Source: Ligula intestinalis
Taxonomy: Eukaryota > Platyhelminthes > Cestoda > Diphyllobothriidea > Diphyllobothriidae
DNA: 64,000 bases
Direction of reading: 5' to 3'
NCBI GenBank assembly: GCA_036362985.1
Contig: JAYGXS010000007.1
Location: 11,958,944-12,022,943 of the forward strand
The stretch's first letter is position 1; every line of letters starts with the position of its first letter. Under the pieces are notes generated by a model. That model did not search any database. It saw nothing but the letters and a program-made list of their open reading frames with translations, and had not been told where the DNA came from. The position numbers and the translations under genes are program-made. Below are positions 11,601 through 26,600 of this stretch, in pieces.

Positions 11601-14600
11601 GATCATTATGGAGTCTATTCTGAAGACATTTCAGTCACGATAGGATGCCGGCTTCTTAAAGAGCGTTTCTCTCTGACCCCTAAAAAACGTATGTACTCTA
11701 AAAAAGTGGCTACTTAAGTAGTGTGCATTTTTATCATTGATTTTAACTGCCTTTAGAAATTCAAATATATTTTACAGAAAAGAGAAACAAGACAATTATT
11801 TCTAGAACTCGTTTTGTAGGAAAATATGCCTTCTTTACATGTTATATTTACGGAAAGGGTATCTTTCGGTTGCTGTATTGCCGAACAATTGAGAAACCTA
11901 CCGACTGCTATTTTATTGAATTAACAGTTTAAAAACTGCGTGTTATATGCATCGTCTTTAAGGAAAAGAAGGTTTTTATTTTATTGAGTAAATTGGGCAT
12001 TCAAATATTTAAGACAAATGCATGATATCCCTGGACGTTGAGTCAGTAATTATTAACGTGCCCTTGGATGAAAATATAGACATCATTTGTACATATTCTT
12101 CCGAAACTAGCCTGTCCCCCGAATTATTATGGGACTTAGTGCAACTGTGTGCAATTATGTCATATTTCTATTGAATGGCAAATTATCTCGGCAAATTGAT
12201 GGACCGACCTTTGCTGACATACTAATGGGTCATTCAGAAGAAAAAGAGTATCCTCTACGAGAATATGTAGATGCTATCTTTGTGATTGTCAAAAACATAA
12301 GGGAAGCCGAAGAATTATTGTCTCAAATGAACAGTTTGCATCCCAAGATTAAATTTACTACGGAACAGGAATGGCTGAACCGGCCTTCCTCCCACGACGT
12401 TCACATGTCCAGACAGAAATATCGTTCCAGTACAGGAACTTTCTTCCATAAAAATACTTGTTAGGCACAGTACCTGCATAATCTGAGTTTTATTCCCACT
12501 AAATGGCAACGAGAAATATGGAAGAGAAATATCTGCTCTATGTGTACCTTGGATACAGACACAGCCTGTCTCAAATAAACCTTACCGAAGCGGGGATAGC
12601 CAGCACGGTTTATAGACGGATATAGTAAAACCCTAGAATCTAAAAGGTTGGAACAGCTTGTTTCGAAAAAGCCTGCTTTCATACCCTTGTTCTTTAAGGG
12701 CAACAACGCCTTAAATACTGTAAAGAGATGCCTACTTAACACTAATGAAAGTACATACTATGCTGCTGAACTCGTATTTTGCAATCTGACTAAGCTCTTA
12801 ACAATTCCATGCGCGGAGGATTTCTTACCATTGCGCGCCACTTCAACTTGTGTTTACGAATTTAAATGCACTTGTTGATGTTAGTACATAAGGCTAACGC
12901 AACGGCAATTGGCAGCCAGAGCCAAGGAGCGCTTGCCTAGTTGACTATTTAAACAGGAAAAAAGGACTGCTAGTTCTTCCATTACTGAACACTTGTTAGT
13001 TACGCGTCATTCTATGGACCCCAAAGTTCGTTCCTAGTATTTGTTCGGGCGCGAAGAACTTGCACCTTGCGCTAACTTGAGGCGGCCCATATACATCAGT
13101 TTAAATCTGACCTCTGTAAACAGGTATAGCATGTGATAAACCTAACTTGGCCTTGGTAACATCCGGCTCCCTGATTTACACAGCTGTCTGCCCACATTTT
13201 CGCTTTAAGGCCATTTTCTTTACTTTTTCGTTCCCCATTGTTTTGACGCGCTTTCTTTACTGATTAGCCTTCTTGACCTTTCTGTGCGAATTCGATTTTT
13301 TATTTTTTCATACGTTTCTCACACTATGGAGCGACAAAATGGATCCATTAAATTCTACCCGTTATGCAATCTCCAAATTTGCACCTGGGAAAAGATGCTT
13401 TACCATATACTCTCTTTCATTCACAGAAATGCTATACCCATTTTTCTCATCCCGGATGCCTTTACCCTTTTCGCCATGTATGTTGCAGGAGACGATATCA
13501 ACTTGCCGCTTTGCCCAACGGGTTGCGATGATCACCAACGAAGTGGAACCTAACGAGGAGATGGATTCCGGACTCGTCATTATCAATCTGAGGGCCGAGG
13601 TGGAGCGACTTAAGACAGACCTCATGCTTGCACGGGAAATCAAACCAGTCGGCACTCTAGATGACAATGATAAGATACTGTAAGTCGCAGCTTGGTTGCG
13701 AGAACCAGGCATACACGGACTGGTTCAGTATGTAGAGCAGATGCATAGAACACAATTTAGCGTTGAGCCGATAAGAATAGTGACATTCGGTGGATATAAA
13801 TACCCGCTGAAGTTGGCCTCGATGGGCCTAGTTGCAAAGTTAAATATGTACGAAGTGGATGGAGGCATTAGAGGTAACTTTTCATTCAGCGAATAGAACC
13901 GTATGGGACAAGCAGCCTGTCCACACGAATGAAGTAAGTTTTGAAGAAGGCTTGCTAAATTGCGTTTAACTATAGAAAATGAAAACTTGTAGGAATTCGT
14001 CGCCCACAACAACTGCGCTGAGCTTCACTCGCTGCCCACTATTGCCCTTTTGCTCGCTTGATGTCAACTCACCGCGTTTACGCTTTTAGCTAATCGATTA
14101 TCCCTTTTGTACGCTTGATCTCAACTCATCGCGTTTACGATTTCAGCTAATCGATTACCGCTTTTGCACGTTTGATATCAGCGCACCACGTTTACGCTTT
14201 TAGCTAATCGATAATCTTTTTTGCTCGCTTGATATCAATTCACCGCGTTTACGCTTTCAGCTAATCGATTACCGCTTTTGCACGCTTGATATCAACGCAC
14301 CGCGTTTACGCTTTTAGCTAATCGATAATCCCTTTTGCTCGCTTGATATCAATTCACCGCGTTTACGCTTTTAACTAATCGATAATCCTGGCTCATGTGA
14401 TTAGCGCCAGCCGATTGATTAATCATTGTACAGCCTAAACTTGAAACCTTGACACAATTGCACCTGCACGTACGAAAGTACGCGCCGTCACTGTACAGCT
14501 TTTCCGAGCAATAAAGTTGTTTGAGTTCAATCAGTCTTCCTTGACTTGTAATTTGGGGATCCTTCTGGTGTTGAGATAGCAACTAGCTCTCAATAAACTT

Positions 14601-17600
14601 ACTTAAATTATCACAAGAAGAAGTCTGTTTGTTTTTGCACAGCTCGTCTCCGCAATTGAAAAAATTAGTCTTTCTGTCTGGTTGGAGTGGGGTCTGCAAC
14701 CCGGATATTTAATTTGAAATCTAACTTAAATTGTGTGTGTCAGGCGAGGGCATTGTGGCGTGCGTATTACTGTTAGTGAATTTTTCCCATTTTGGTTTAC
14801 CTAATTGTGAAAACAATTCGCGGCCTTGGCGGGAGTCGAAACCACATAGCAGGGAAGGCTTTTACGCAGCCAACGCTCTACCGTGCGCCGTGACTTAACT
14901 TACCCTTGGATCAATTTTACCCGCCCAACTTTACCGCTCTTATGGAATTCACCAAAAGGAAAGAGCAAGCTGACTGCCCAAGCAGGATTTCCTAAGCAAT
15001 CATCTAGAATCCACTAGAACGACTACTAGGTTGACGTAATTATTTGGGGGTTTGGCAGATTTGCTTAGTTCTAGTTGGCTCAATTGTGAAAAAACTCACG
15101 GCATTTAGCGGGATTCGAACCCGCATAGAAGGGAAGGCCTTAACCGGAAGCCAATTCTCTACCATTAAGCTACAAATGCCACGCTTCACACCGCGAGTTT
15201 TTAGTCACACTTGGATCAATTTTACCCGCTCAACTTACCGCTTATGGAATCCACCATTACGGAACATCAAGCTGACTGTCCAAGCAAGATTTCCTAATCA
15301 ATCATCTAGAATCCATCAGAATGACTGCTAGGCTGAATTGACTGACCTGAATTTGGCTGAACTCCTGGAATTGTTTTTTGTAAGGGCAGATCGTGTGGGT
15401 TACACGCAAAGACAGTGTCAGGCTCCCGGTTTGGATGATGGCTCGGGCCTGCTAATGGCAGCAGATAGTTATTTCCACGCCTGAGCGCTTTTTAGCCACT
15501 GAAAACAATCGGAGGCGTTTAAAGTCGTCACGCTGCGTTAAATGTGGTGGCTCAGAACGCTACCAACTTATAGGATAACTGAAACCTCGTTGACACCCCA
15601 AAGTGCGCGGATGGAGCCGAATATGCGAGTTCCAGGAAGCAGTTCAGAAGAAGAAGATGCGATCATTGGAACAAGAATTGATTTCTCCATTTCGGATTCG
15701 GTCCAGAATCCTTAATGGTATGTTACCCCAGAATAGTCTGAGACATGCGCAGCTAGGGGTCTAGCGATAAATCAGTGGTGACAAGGCACTACAGCCAATG
15801 GCAACCAACCGGTGATGGAAGAAGGTAGTTCTACGTTTTCATAGGTTTGATCTTTTCCGCTAGGAAGAGCCGTCCTAGTCGATTTGTTCGCACACCGCCC
15901 CGTCAATCCGCCCACATGCTGTGTGTGCAGTGATGCCTCGCCAGCCCCCAAGAGGACTGCAGCTTTATCCAACCAATCAGAATTCCCGCCGATCTGCTAA
16001 CTACTCAAGGTCACCAGCTGATTGGTCCAACAGCAGTCCGACCTTGGACATATTTTCGGAGTCCTTTTCACCTTGAGGGCTTCACGAGGGTTCGATCGAG
16101 GCGAGCGTCACGTCAACAACACGTACATAAATTTACTGATGGAATGTTGCGCTCAAACAAATGCCCGTCACATACACGACATGACCGCTATTATGAACTT
16201 TTGTGGTTCTCTTTTGGCTAATTTCAAATATTTCGCGCATTCAACCGTGACTATAGCAATATCGTCTTTATTGGCAAGCACAGGGTTAATTTCACGGCGT
16301 GGAGTTTAAACCTGGTTTTGCAGAAATGTCCATGTTTGTCAATCGCACATGCTGATTAATTACTCAAAAACCTCTCCACAATTTTAAATGCCTGCCTTTG
16401 ACAACAGACACACAACTTAACGTTCCTTAAATTTTGGCGATTTCTGTAGCTAATTGGAAATCCGAACTCTATAAACTAACAGTGACATTTACCGATATGG
16501 CTTTATCCTGGTTGGAATATGTTTCCTCCTCTGACCTATTTTTGTGCAATTTGAAATTTTGCGATCCAAAACGCCGGTCACAATTGGCACTTAGGAAATT
16601 TAAACAAGAAACTTCCATTTGTGGCGACACTTCGGCCAGGGCCTAAAAGATCTGGTATTTGTGCTCCTATGTCATACATGTTCAAATACCTTCTACACTC
16701 TACGCATTTTTCCTAGTTGTGAAAATACAGTCAGAGCCTTCTTGAAAGCAACTGCGAGTGAAGGTGATGCCGAACTTCTGGACTGCCTGATGACGGATTT
16801 GAACCGAATTCTCTACGCCTTTTATGTGATGCGGGTCAGTTTTCAAATTGCTATTTTTAGTAATCTACTAATGATATTACTTCAGAGGTGTATTCAGTCA
16901 ATTGATTTGATGAAATTATTTTGATGATGGCTGTGTTGGCCCGGCTACATGATACGGGCTCCACTTGAGCTGGTGTGACTTCGATCGTATTAATGTAGAT
17001 TTAGAGGGACAATGACATTCATATAACTCATTTGATAATCGTTCACCTGACCACAAACGAAAATCATCTGTCTTGCTCTGCCTTGGTATGGCCATTTGTG
17101 GCTTATTAGCCTCGAACTCGCGAGCTTTTTGGTCAGGGTCAAACGCCCTAACCATTAAGTTACGAGCTCGCTGTCTTGCTGGGTTAGGTCGAGGGCTATT
17201 GATACTCATTTGATGAACGTTCACCCGACCACCGCACCCGGTGGGGCTCAACGCAGAGCGGGACAGATGAGTTCTGGCGAGCCGGAGAGATCGATGATTA
17301 ACCCAATGTCTGAAAATCAACCTTGCGCTGTTCAAACTGCCACAGCCCCTGTGTGACCTTTCCCAAAGCTTACAGGTTATCGCCATGGATAGTCGTAGCT
17401 CAGTCAGCGTCGGCTGATGTATGCGCAGGCGAGCAGAGAGTTCCGGTGTATCCTCATAGATGTTTCTGCATATTTCATGATCTTGCAGCAAAATTAAATG
17501 TCAACGAATGTGTTAACCCATCTTCAGTGAAAGTAATGCTGACGAGGAGCCGCCTTTTTATGACCCAAATTGTGTGAGCGATAGTCTTTCAAACACGATG

Positions 17601-20600
17601 CAGCGCTCTAAGCAATAACCCGACGTATTTTGCTTAGTGACTGTGGTTAGTGTCATTTTAAATTTATTTTTCAGATGGGATAATTCAGTTCATTTACCAC
17701 CAGCGTCTTGCGATACCCAACCCTTAAACTTGTGTAAAGAACTAATTGTATTGTTGAAAATTGGACCGCAGGCACTCAGGAGATGTTTTATTTTCTTAAG
17801 GGTGAAGGACGTGATGGCCTTTAAACACGCTACTGGTTATAATATGGTCAAGCGAGGCACCAACACAAGAGAAAACAATCTCAAATATCTTAATTCTTAT
17901 GCACTTGCATGTGCGTCTCTGTATAATGCCTTCACTACTCGTTGATAAACGTTCACTCGATCGAAAAATGCAGCTCGTCTGTAGCCCTCTGGCCTGGGAC
18001 TCGATAGGGGCCTTGACAGCTGTAGCAGCTAGTAGTATTGGCACCTAATATTACCTTTTATGAGCAATGAAGTCCTTTGGGTAGAGTAATGTTTATTACG
18101 TGAATTTTCGAATCTGGTTCCCCAGTTCGTCTTCAGACGGACGAGATATGTACAAAAACAGTTAACTTAAACCAATAATATTACCTGCAAGGACAAGGTA
18201 GACTGGAATGACCTATCAGCCGTCGTCAGCCAGCCATATCCAGACCCAAGTGGCATCTCACCAGACCCTCGAACTCGCGACATTTTGATGAGAGTCAAGT
18301 GCCCTAACCATTGCGCCAGGAATTCCTTCTCTCACGACAGCTTACGTCGAGGGATATTCACACTCGTGAATGAACGTTCACCTCACCGTAAAGGTTGCGA
18401 GTTCGAGTCTCAGGTGTGACTGACCGAGGATGGCTGATAAGCCGGCAATGGCCATTCCAGTCTCCCTTGTCTATGGTGACAATACTGACTGCCTTCACTA
18501 CTGTCGTGCATGCGGAAGGCGTGCCTTCAATGGGAACCATCACGCTACGCTGCTACTGCCGGCAAGTACACAGACTTAGACAGTCGAGACCGCGAAAGGA
18601 GTAAATAGAATACTGAGGAATTTAAATTCGTATTGCCAGGCAGCGCCTTGATCAGTCTAAAGGGATAATCTGAACCCTCACCGTATCAAGGCTCAGATTT
18701 TGATAGTTCCAGCCTAATGTGTTACTTTTCTTAGTTTATCTGGTTCAAGAAATAGGCGATGACATTGAAAACCCTATTGTTTACATGTCGGTGCGTCATA
18801 TACATCTATACGCGCACGCTTAAAATTGTCACTTTTAAAATAGTATTTACAGACTGTCAGTAGTATTGTTTTTACAAATACCTCCTGTCGGGAGTTTGCA
18901 TGTTCAAGTTCAAGTTCAAACTTTTGGAGGACAACGGGGGACATATATACTTATGGTACATACTATTTGAGTGAAGTGTAAGCCCTTGCGTAGCACGCAA
19001 TAAAGTTCGGCCGGCCCCACTTCCAATGAGCCTTACTAGACATGCCGCTGGTGAATTGAGAAGTAATAGTAGAGGTAGAGAGTGGAGTAAATCTGATTTG
19101 GATCCAATAGCTAACTTTTCACTACCCTCAAAGAGCGTGAAAAGTTCCCATGGAAAAATTCAGAAGATAAATTGACGAACATGCATTTGTGTTCGATAAA
19201 TTCTCCTTAGGACTTTGCATGTAAAAGCCCTAAGGAGAATTTGCCAAACACAAACGTATTTTCATCTTTTATCTTTCGAAAAAAGCGTGCCTTAAACGTT
19301 TCGCGTTGTGCTGCTAATGATTGCATGAAAGATGATTACTTGGCGAAATAATACGGTCCCGCTCAGGACCAAGAGGTGGGCTGCAAAGCGCCTATTTATC
19401 GTAACCTTAAGGTTTCTCTTACTTGGATGACATTTGAGATTGCGAAGTAGAAGACATCTCGATCGCTGGGACGCTATGTTTATTTGCCCGACGTTTCGAG
19501 ATCCGTCGTGGATTCATCTTCAGAGACCTACTCACAGAACATAAGCAGAAACAGTTTGTGTGTGCACAGGGTTCCGCCATAAAATTTAAATATACAGAAA
19601 AAAATCGATAAATCTCCTGGGTGTGTTCTGATTCGTCGCGTCAACCATGACCTGCTGGCCTTGGGGTGTTGGCATAAGATGATGTGTTGGCCCATCTGTT
19701 CCACGAATGGCGATTTTCTTTGGCCAAATTTAGTTTAAACACCGAATATGGATTGGGTAACTCGTTGCATATGTTGATGGATTGGGGGCCCGTGAACCAT
19801 GACTCAAGTAATTCTCGGCTCACTCGATTGTCACCTCTTGCGAGAATTTCGGTCTCATCGAATTTGAATGTATGGCCACGCAACTTCGTCAGCTGGTGTT
19901 TGCGCATACGAGATGGCCAACAAAGTCACATGGACCACAAAATTTGGCGAACGATCCCATACGTCAAAAACATATCGGAGGCTGTTGACCACCTTCTCGC
20001 AACACTTGGAGTTGCAATCGCACACAAGCCGGAAGCAACCATAAGGCGTCAGATCATGAAACCGAAAGACCCCCTGCCACGGCAAGAAACATCAGTTGTC
20101 TACAGGATTTGGTGCAGTTGCGGGCAAAGCAACTACGTCAGAGAAACTGGCAGGCTTCTCAAGACGTGAATTGCCAAACACGCGGCAGCAGTGAGGCCAT
20201 ATGCTGTCAATTCTCAAGTTGCGGATCATTCGACGAGACCCGGGCATACACTCAAATTTGAGGAGGCCGAAATGCTAGCAAGACGTGATAATCGAGTGAG
20301 CCGAGTATTACTCGAGTCATGGTTCACGGGCCCCAATCCATCAACAAGTACAACGATTTACCCAATCCATATTCGGTGTTGAGACTAACTTTGGCCAAAG
20401 CAAATCGCCATTCGTGGAACAGACGGGCCACCACATCATCTTATGCCAACACCACAATGCCAGATGGTCATGGCTGACGTGACGAATGAGAACTCACCCT
20501 AGAGATTTATAGATTTTTTTCTGTACGTTTAAATTTTACGGCGGAACCCTGTGCACACACAAACTGTTTCTGCTACTGTTCTGTGAGTATATCTCTGAAG

Positions 20601-23600
20601 ATGAATCCACGACGGATCTCAAGCTGTCAGGCAAACATAGTGTCCCAGCGATTGAGTTGTGTTCTACTTCTAAATTGCTTCCTGGGACTTGCATATTTGC
20701 CTGTATTGGCAATTTGAGATTGCACTAATTGAAGTTAGCATTTATATAAAGGCGTGCTTGACCAACAGCAATGCAGTCCGCCAAACCAGCGAACCTTTTG
20801 TGTTTGTGTCGCATTGTTGTGCGTTTTAATTCAGTATACTAAAGCACAGAATTTATTCTTGCCACCCTTATTTCGCTTCTATGTACTGTGGAAGTAGGGT
20901 GGTCTACATAGTTAGTTTATTTTACAGGACAGGAAATGCCTACAAGTGATTTTTGTTCGATGAAAGATAGGAGGCGTTTTGGCAGAAGTTTAATCTACAG
21001 TACATTAAATATCTGATGTAAGGTTGAGGATTGCAGGATTTAACGCACACTTGAGGTTGTTTATTTAGTTCATTGGGTGGACTTGGGTCGCAAAATGTTG
21101 TTTACTAGAATTTAATTACGTTCACATTAGAATACTGGGAGAAAATATAGGCGAAAATTGGCGAAATCCAGCGTTTGTTGATATCCGAGGAATTTCCTAC
21201 GCTATTAGAAGTTTCGAAAAAGAACTTTTTGTTAGTTCATGTTGCACTATAAAAGAACACTCATGAAGAGCAGAAACTTTTTAATTTTATCTGTTCAGAA
21301 AACGGAAAAATTTGTTTTGAATCCATGAAATTAAGGTGAGTGCAATTAGGAGATAGCGCATTACTTTTGGAAAAAAGAGTAAAATAAGTTTAAAAATTAT
21401 CTTTTGCAAAGCTGCCAAGTTTTGTGTCATAAAAAAGAAAAATAAACTTTTAAAGTTGTTCTTTGCTTTACTCGATATATTATTTGGATTTTATATTTGA
21501 GGGGTTACAGGCAAGAAATGCGTTTGAGAACTTTATTAGTATATGACAACCAAATTAACTATACAATCGATATGAAGTTGGAGACAGTTTACATAGAGGA
21601 ATGGACAATTTCGGCTAGTGAATTGATTACTCTAGCAATAAGGGATATTTCTTCTGTTATAAATGAAAGAGCTAAATGTTTTATCTAAAACGGAATAGTC
21701 TTCAGCATATTTGGTTGCTTCTAGACTAAGTGCTCTTTCATTTATAACAGAAGAACTATCCCTTATTGCTAGGGTAATCAATTCACTGGCCAAAATTGTC
21801 CATTCTGATCTTGACTTTATCATCAAAAAATAAAAGTACGCAGACATCAGACGCCGAAATGTATGAGTAAACCTTTTTTCGCGAGTTAAAGTTTTGTAGA
21901 ATTTTTCTAACTCAATCTTGAGCATATTCATTCGCGACTTTGGTAGTGGACGTTCATTTTTCTCGGCAATGAGTTCAGATGATTGGGTGGTTTCGAAATT
22001 ATGACACACAAAGGCAGCCGCATAAGAAAAAATGTTAAAAAGCTGGTCATTTATGTAAAAGCTTTCAAGATATATCTTATTTTGAAGGTTTTGGTAAGCA
22101 CATAGAATATACTCATTATTTATGCTCAATTGACTTCAGCCAGTGAAAATCGTAAAGTCTTAATCAGAATTTTAAGAAAGATCTGAACCTCTTTGTAATA
22201 GAAATATCGAAATAATTACAAAAAATATGGTGGAAGGCAATTACCCTTAGTGTACAAAAAATAGTCCGTTTAAAATTGTACCGGACCATTCTATTTAAAT
22301 TTATTATTCTTTGACCGGCATGTCCGCAAGTGAGCTCAAGAAATATATTACTCCAATGATTTCCCGATGGGGCATATCAAGCGAAAACGTGCTTGCCTTA
22401 GTCCAAGATAGGTCAAGCGATGCAGAAACGAAAGAAACAACTAGCAGTTCTCGTGAAAACGTGTAAGAATACATACTCGAAATTTAGGCTCCTCGGTAAC
22501 AGCCATACATTAAATTGCACGTAATATGGAAACATGTTTATGCGAAAACTTGACAAAACGATTATTTTTCAACGTAATTTTATTTGTGCTGCTTTATTTA
22601 CTCGGTGGTTTTGCATGAACGGGTTTCCTCTACATGTAAAACAACTTAAGTTTATTTTGTACGCCCGATTTCCACTTTTTCGGAATTGTCCACGGTTTTA
22701 AAAAGCTGGTGTTTCTATAAAATGTTATATTCCTTCATAAATCATAATATGCCCTATTATGAACAACGATCATTACTCTATTACAGTAAGACTTTGGAGG
22801 CCACAGCTTGGGCTGCGTTTGAGTAAGAGGGAGTTACTTATAAAAATCGTAGGATTTCATCTACTGTACGTCCTGAAACAGCACTCTAACATCCCATCTT
22901 TCTGTAACACAGGTCCTGCGGTTTTTGGGGTTATACGGGTGGGGCATACGAGGGGAAAAAATTAAAAAAGTAGGGCAAATAAACGAAGAAAATAATAGGG
23001 ATAATAGTTTAAACAGCCAAATTTTCGCGTATGATACCAGGAAACGAGAAGAGCCCAATTTAATGCAATCGTATATAGAGTCCACGTGGCGTTTATATCG
23101 ACTGCATATCGGATGCAATCGTAAGTCAAGTGTTTGCGATTCAAATAAAACCACGTAAGGTAGGCTTTTTTTCGAAATATTTTAAAACCCACAGTAACTT
23201 TAAAGCTGTATCACTGTTATAAAATAAACCCTTTCGTTAGAGCAACCAAAAAAGGCTAATCGCGGTAATGTAGTTTGCTATAGATAACTACCTCCATATT
23301 TGAGAAGTCAAGTTGGCAAACATATGTTTTCAGCAAATCATCATCAGGCCAGGACATTTGCAGGGTTATTAAAACTATACAGATGGACAGGGTTAAATAG
23401 TGCAGTCTAATTACAACTCATCGTTTAAGCGTCGCCCGCATGGCGGGGTCGGCGTGTAGAGGTTCGTGCGTCAGGGGAGGGGTAATTGGGTTAGGTTGTG
23501 GGGGTTGATCAGAAGGCAGATACATGGGGGGATAATTGCTGTTATTTGCGCGCAGCGAATGACTGTCACTGGGGCGTGGGGGCAAAGTGCAATCGCCACC

Positions 23601-26600
23601 TGGCGTCGGGGTTGGCCACGGAAGTGCAAGGGCTTCTGTCAGCTTCTTCTGACAACACAGCACCGGATTCTCTAGCCGTATAGCCACTGCTTCGGCTGTT
23701 GCAAGCACCCGTTGGCGTAGGCCCTTGGAAAAGTTGGCTGGCGTCCGGTAGACAACCTGAAAGGCTTTGTTAGTATCGACTCGATGATTCGTATCGACAA
23801 GATGTGCGAGAATAGAACTCGAGATCGATCTAGTTTCACCTTTACTTAACCAGGCCGGTATGTGCTCACGTACCCTCTTTTCCAGGCGCCTCGTTGTTCG
23901 GCCTATGTATCTTGCTCCACAGGAGCAAGTGAAAGAGTAAATACACATAGATGTGGCCTTCAACGGGAGTCGGTCTTTTCCTCCTAATCGTAGGAGGGGA
24001 GAGTTTGTGCAGTCCATATTTGGTTATGCATAACCCTAACGCTTACCGTAATCACTTCCTTGACCCTTTTCCTAAGCCAAACCGTAAGACAAAAGCATAA
24101 GACTAAGCGTATTTAAGGTGTGCTTCCTCTACCGCAACGGTCTAATTGGATTTGCGTTGGGGGTCATTATTATGTCGGTCTTTCCGTGTAAAACAAAGCA
24201 TGCCTACTGTTATGAAGCAAGTAGACTGTTACGCGAAAATTAAGCTGTTCTGAGGCGTATGTTAAAACAAATCATGCCAACTGTTGCTGTTCTGGGACGT
24301 AAATTTAAACAAAGCATGCCAACTGTTACGAAGCAGGAAGACTGTTAAACGAAAATTAAGCAGTTCTGGGACGTAAATTAATCTTCCATGTGGGTTTTTA
24401 TTCGAACTAACAAACACAGATGTTGTTAGGATTTTATTCATGCGTGGTGTTAACACAAGAAATCAGTTTAAATTTATTCTTCCTCCTGGACAGAGATACA
24501 CAGGGTCGTGACTTAGAGTTTAAAACCATAACCTCTTGATCTGTTGATGATACACCGTCATCTTGAAGTTGACGGCATTTCCCTAGAGCACGATCTTGTC
24601 TGTGGAGAACGCTAGAACGTTCAAAAAGTGGACATTTACCTGGAATGAACTAATCAATTTACAACTTGTTTTAAAAGCAGCTTATTTCCTTTCAGAAGTT
24701 GTATCAGGAGGTCGTTAGCAAAAACCAACTTGATCCCATAACCCCCGATGGGGCGCAGCAACCGGTACTACCTGTGAGCCCCTCTGAGGAGGAGGAACGT
24801 CTACGAGAACTGGTTAAACAACGTGACCAGGAAATCAGTATCCTTTCTTACCAATTTTACCGTTCAATGCACGTCTTACGAATATTATATGCCTACTGGT
24901 GTTTAGCTAGTAGACAGGTTGTTTGTGCCCTTGTTTTAAGGCGTTAGCTAGTTACTGGTAGTCGAAGGAAGACATTTTGACAGGAATGGCCGATGACTGG
25001 TCAATTTGATCACCCACGACATCCTGGTAGGCAGTTTCTGCATACGCGTAAACGACCAATCAAATCAAATCGCCTCTGTCATTATCGCAATAACAACTTG
25101 CTAAGAAACGATAAAAGCGGTAAAAAGCAGACAAGCATGGCAGCAGAACTCAGAAGGTGACTAAAATGCTATATGCTCCTCATGTACAATGCAATCGTTG
25201 TGGTTTGGCTGCCATCTCAATTTTCTACCCATTACCAGGCCTACCACTTACTCTGAAGATTCCATCACTTTCCAGTACAGTTCTTTAATAAGGCTTTTTT
25301 GAAAAAATATTCGATATGTATTCCCTTTCAGACATTACTTGACTCATGTTCTATTTGACAGGAAGTTAAGCAATATCCTTTTTTGGTCAAAACACCTAAC
25401 ATAGGTCTTCCAGTTTTTGTCTGACTTCCTTAACCTCGGAAAACAGATGTGCTGTTGAATATGCTCAAGAAAGTACCTACAAATTCTGGTTCAGATAAGA
25501 AGGAGAAACGCCCAACATCCTCCGGAAAATTTGTGATCCCTACAATCAGGACGGAGAATGTTTCGAACAAAGTGGCCCTTATCAACGACCGCTGCGACAA
25601 AAGTATGTCCCTTGCACTAAACCAACGTCTACCTACTTAATTTTAACACATGACAGTCTATTCGTTTTTGGGCGCGCAACGAATTGAAATTGAACTCCCC
25701 CATGAAATTTGACCTTGAGCTTCATTCTTGATCCCCGCTAGCAGCCGCACAGTGGAACAGCAGAGCCAATTGGAGGCCTGGAAAGGTCATTTTTGTGCAG
25801 TAGCCTTCATCAACCAATCATAACGGACCCCCCGTAATGCTCCATCCGGGGTTCGTACTTGCGACCTGCTGCTCAGAAGTCTAAAGTTCTAAACATTGTC
25901 CTGACGTTGCGGATTCCGTCGGGAATCCTTAATCACAGGTAATGGTATCATAGTCATAGTTATGCGCAGATAGGTTTGAAACATGCAAAGATTGCACGGT
26001 ATTTGTAGTTCATAGTGGTCATCTGTGAGCGGTCAGCCGTCTAATCACCCCACTTGGAGTTGGAGTTGCGCACAGGCCAGGGGCAACCATCGGGCACCGG
26101 GTCATGAAACCGAAAGACCCACTGCCACAGCAGGAGACGGCTGGAGTCGTTTACCGGATCTAGTGCGGTTGTGGACATAGAAACAAGGTCGGAGAAACCA
26201 GAAAATTAATCTGGACGCGAATGGTCGAGCCTGCAACGGCGGTAAGGAGGAAAAATGCCGATTCCCAGGTTGCAGCTCACTCAATTGGACCTGGCCATAT
26301 TTTCAAGTTTAACCAGACCGAAATCCTCGTGGGAGGTGACAACCGCGTGAGCTGCGAGCTGCTCGAGTCATGGTTCTCAGGCTCCCTGTACAGCAACAAG
26401 CGCAACGGTTTAGCTTCCCCCAACTGCGGACGAGGAATAAAATTATTCACGTGGATAGGGCCGAGCACAACAACAACTCTAACGTCAACGAGCATAGTTG
26501 TCGCGCAATTACTAAGCCCACATCCGACACGGACATAAAAATTGCGACAATGAATGAGTCGAACACGAAGTGTCAAGCCATCACCGCACCAATTAAGTGC

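Noticed and set aside
15100..15180. a functional tRNA gene
   Set aside because: The anticodon arm does not fold well and the core sits in a duplicated SINE unit.
16916..17491. 191-codon minus-strand open frame
   Set aside because: It runs through SINE copy 3 and repeat sequence; it has no protein motif and is not conserved in related repeats.
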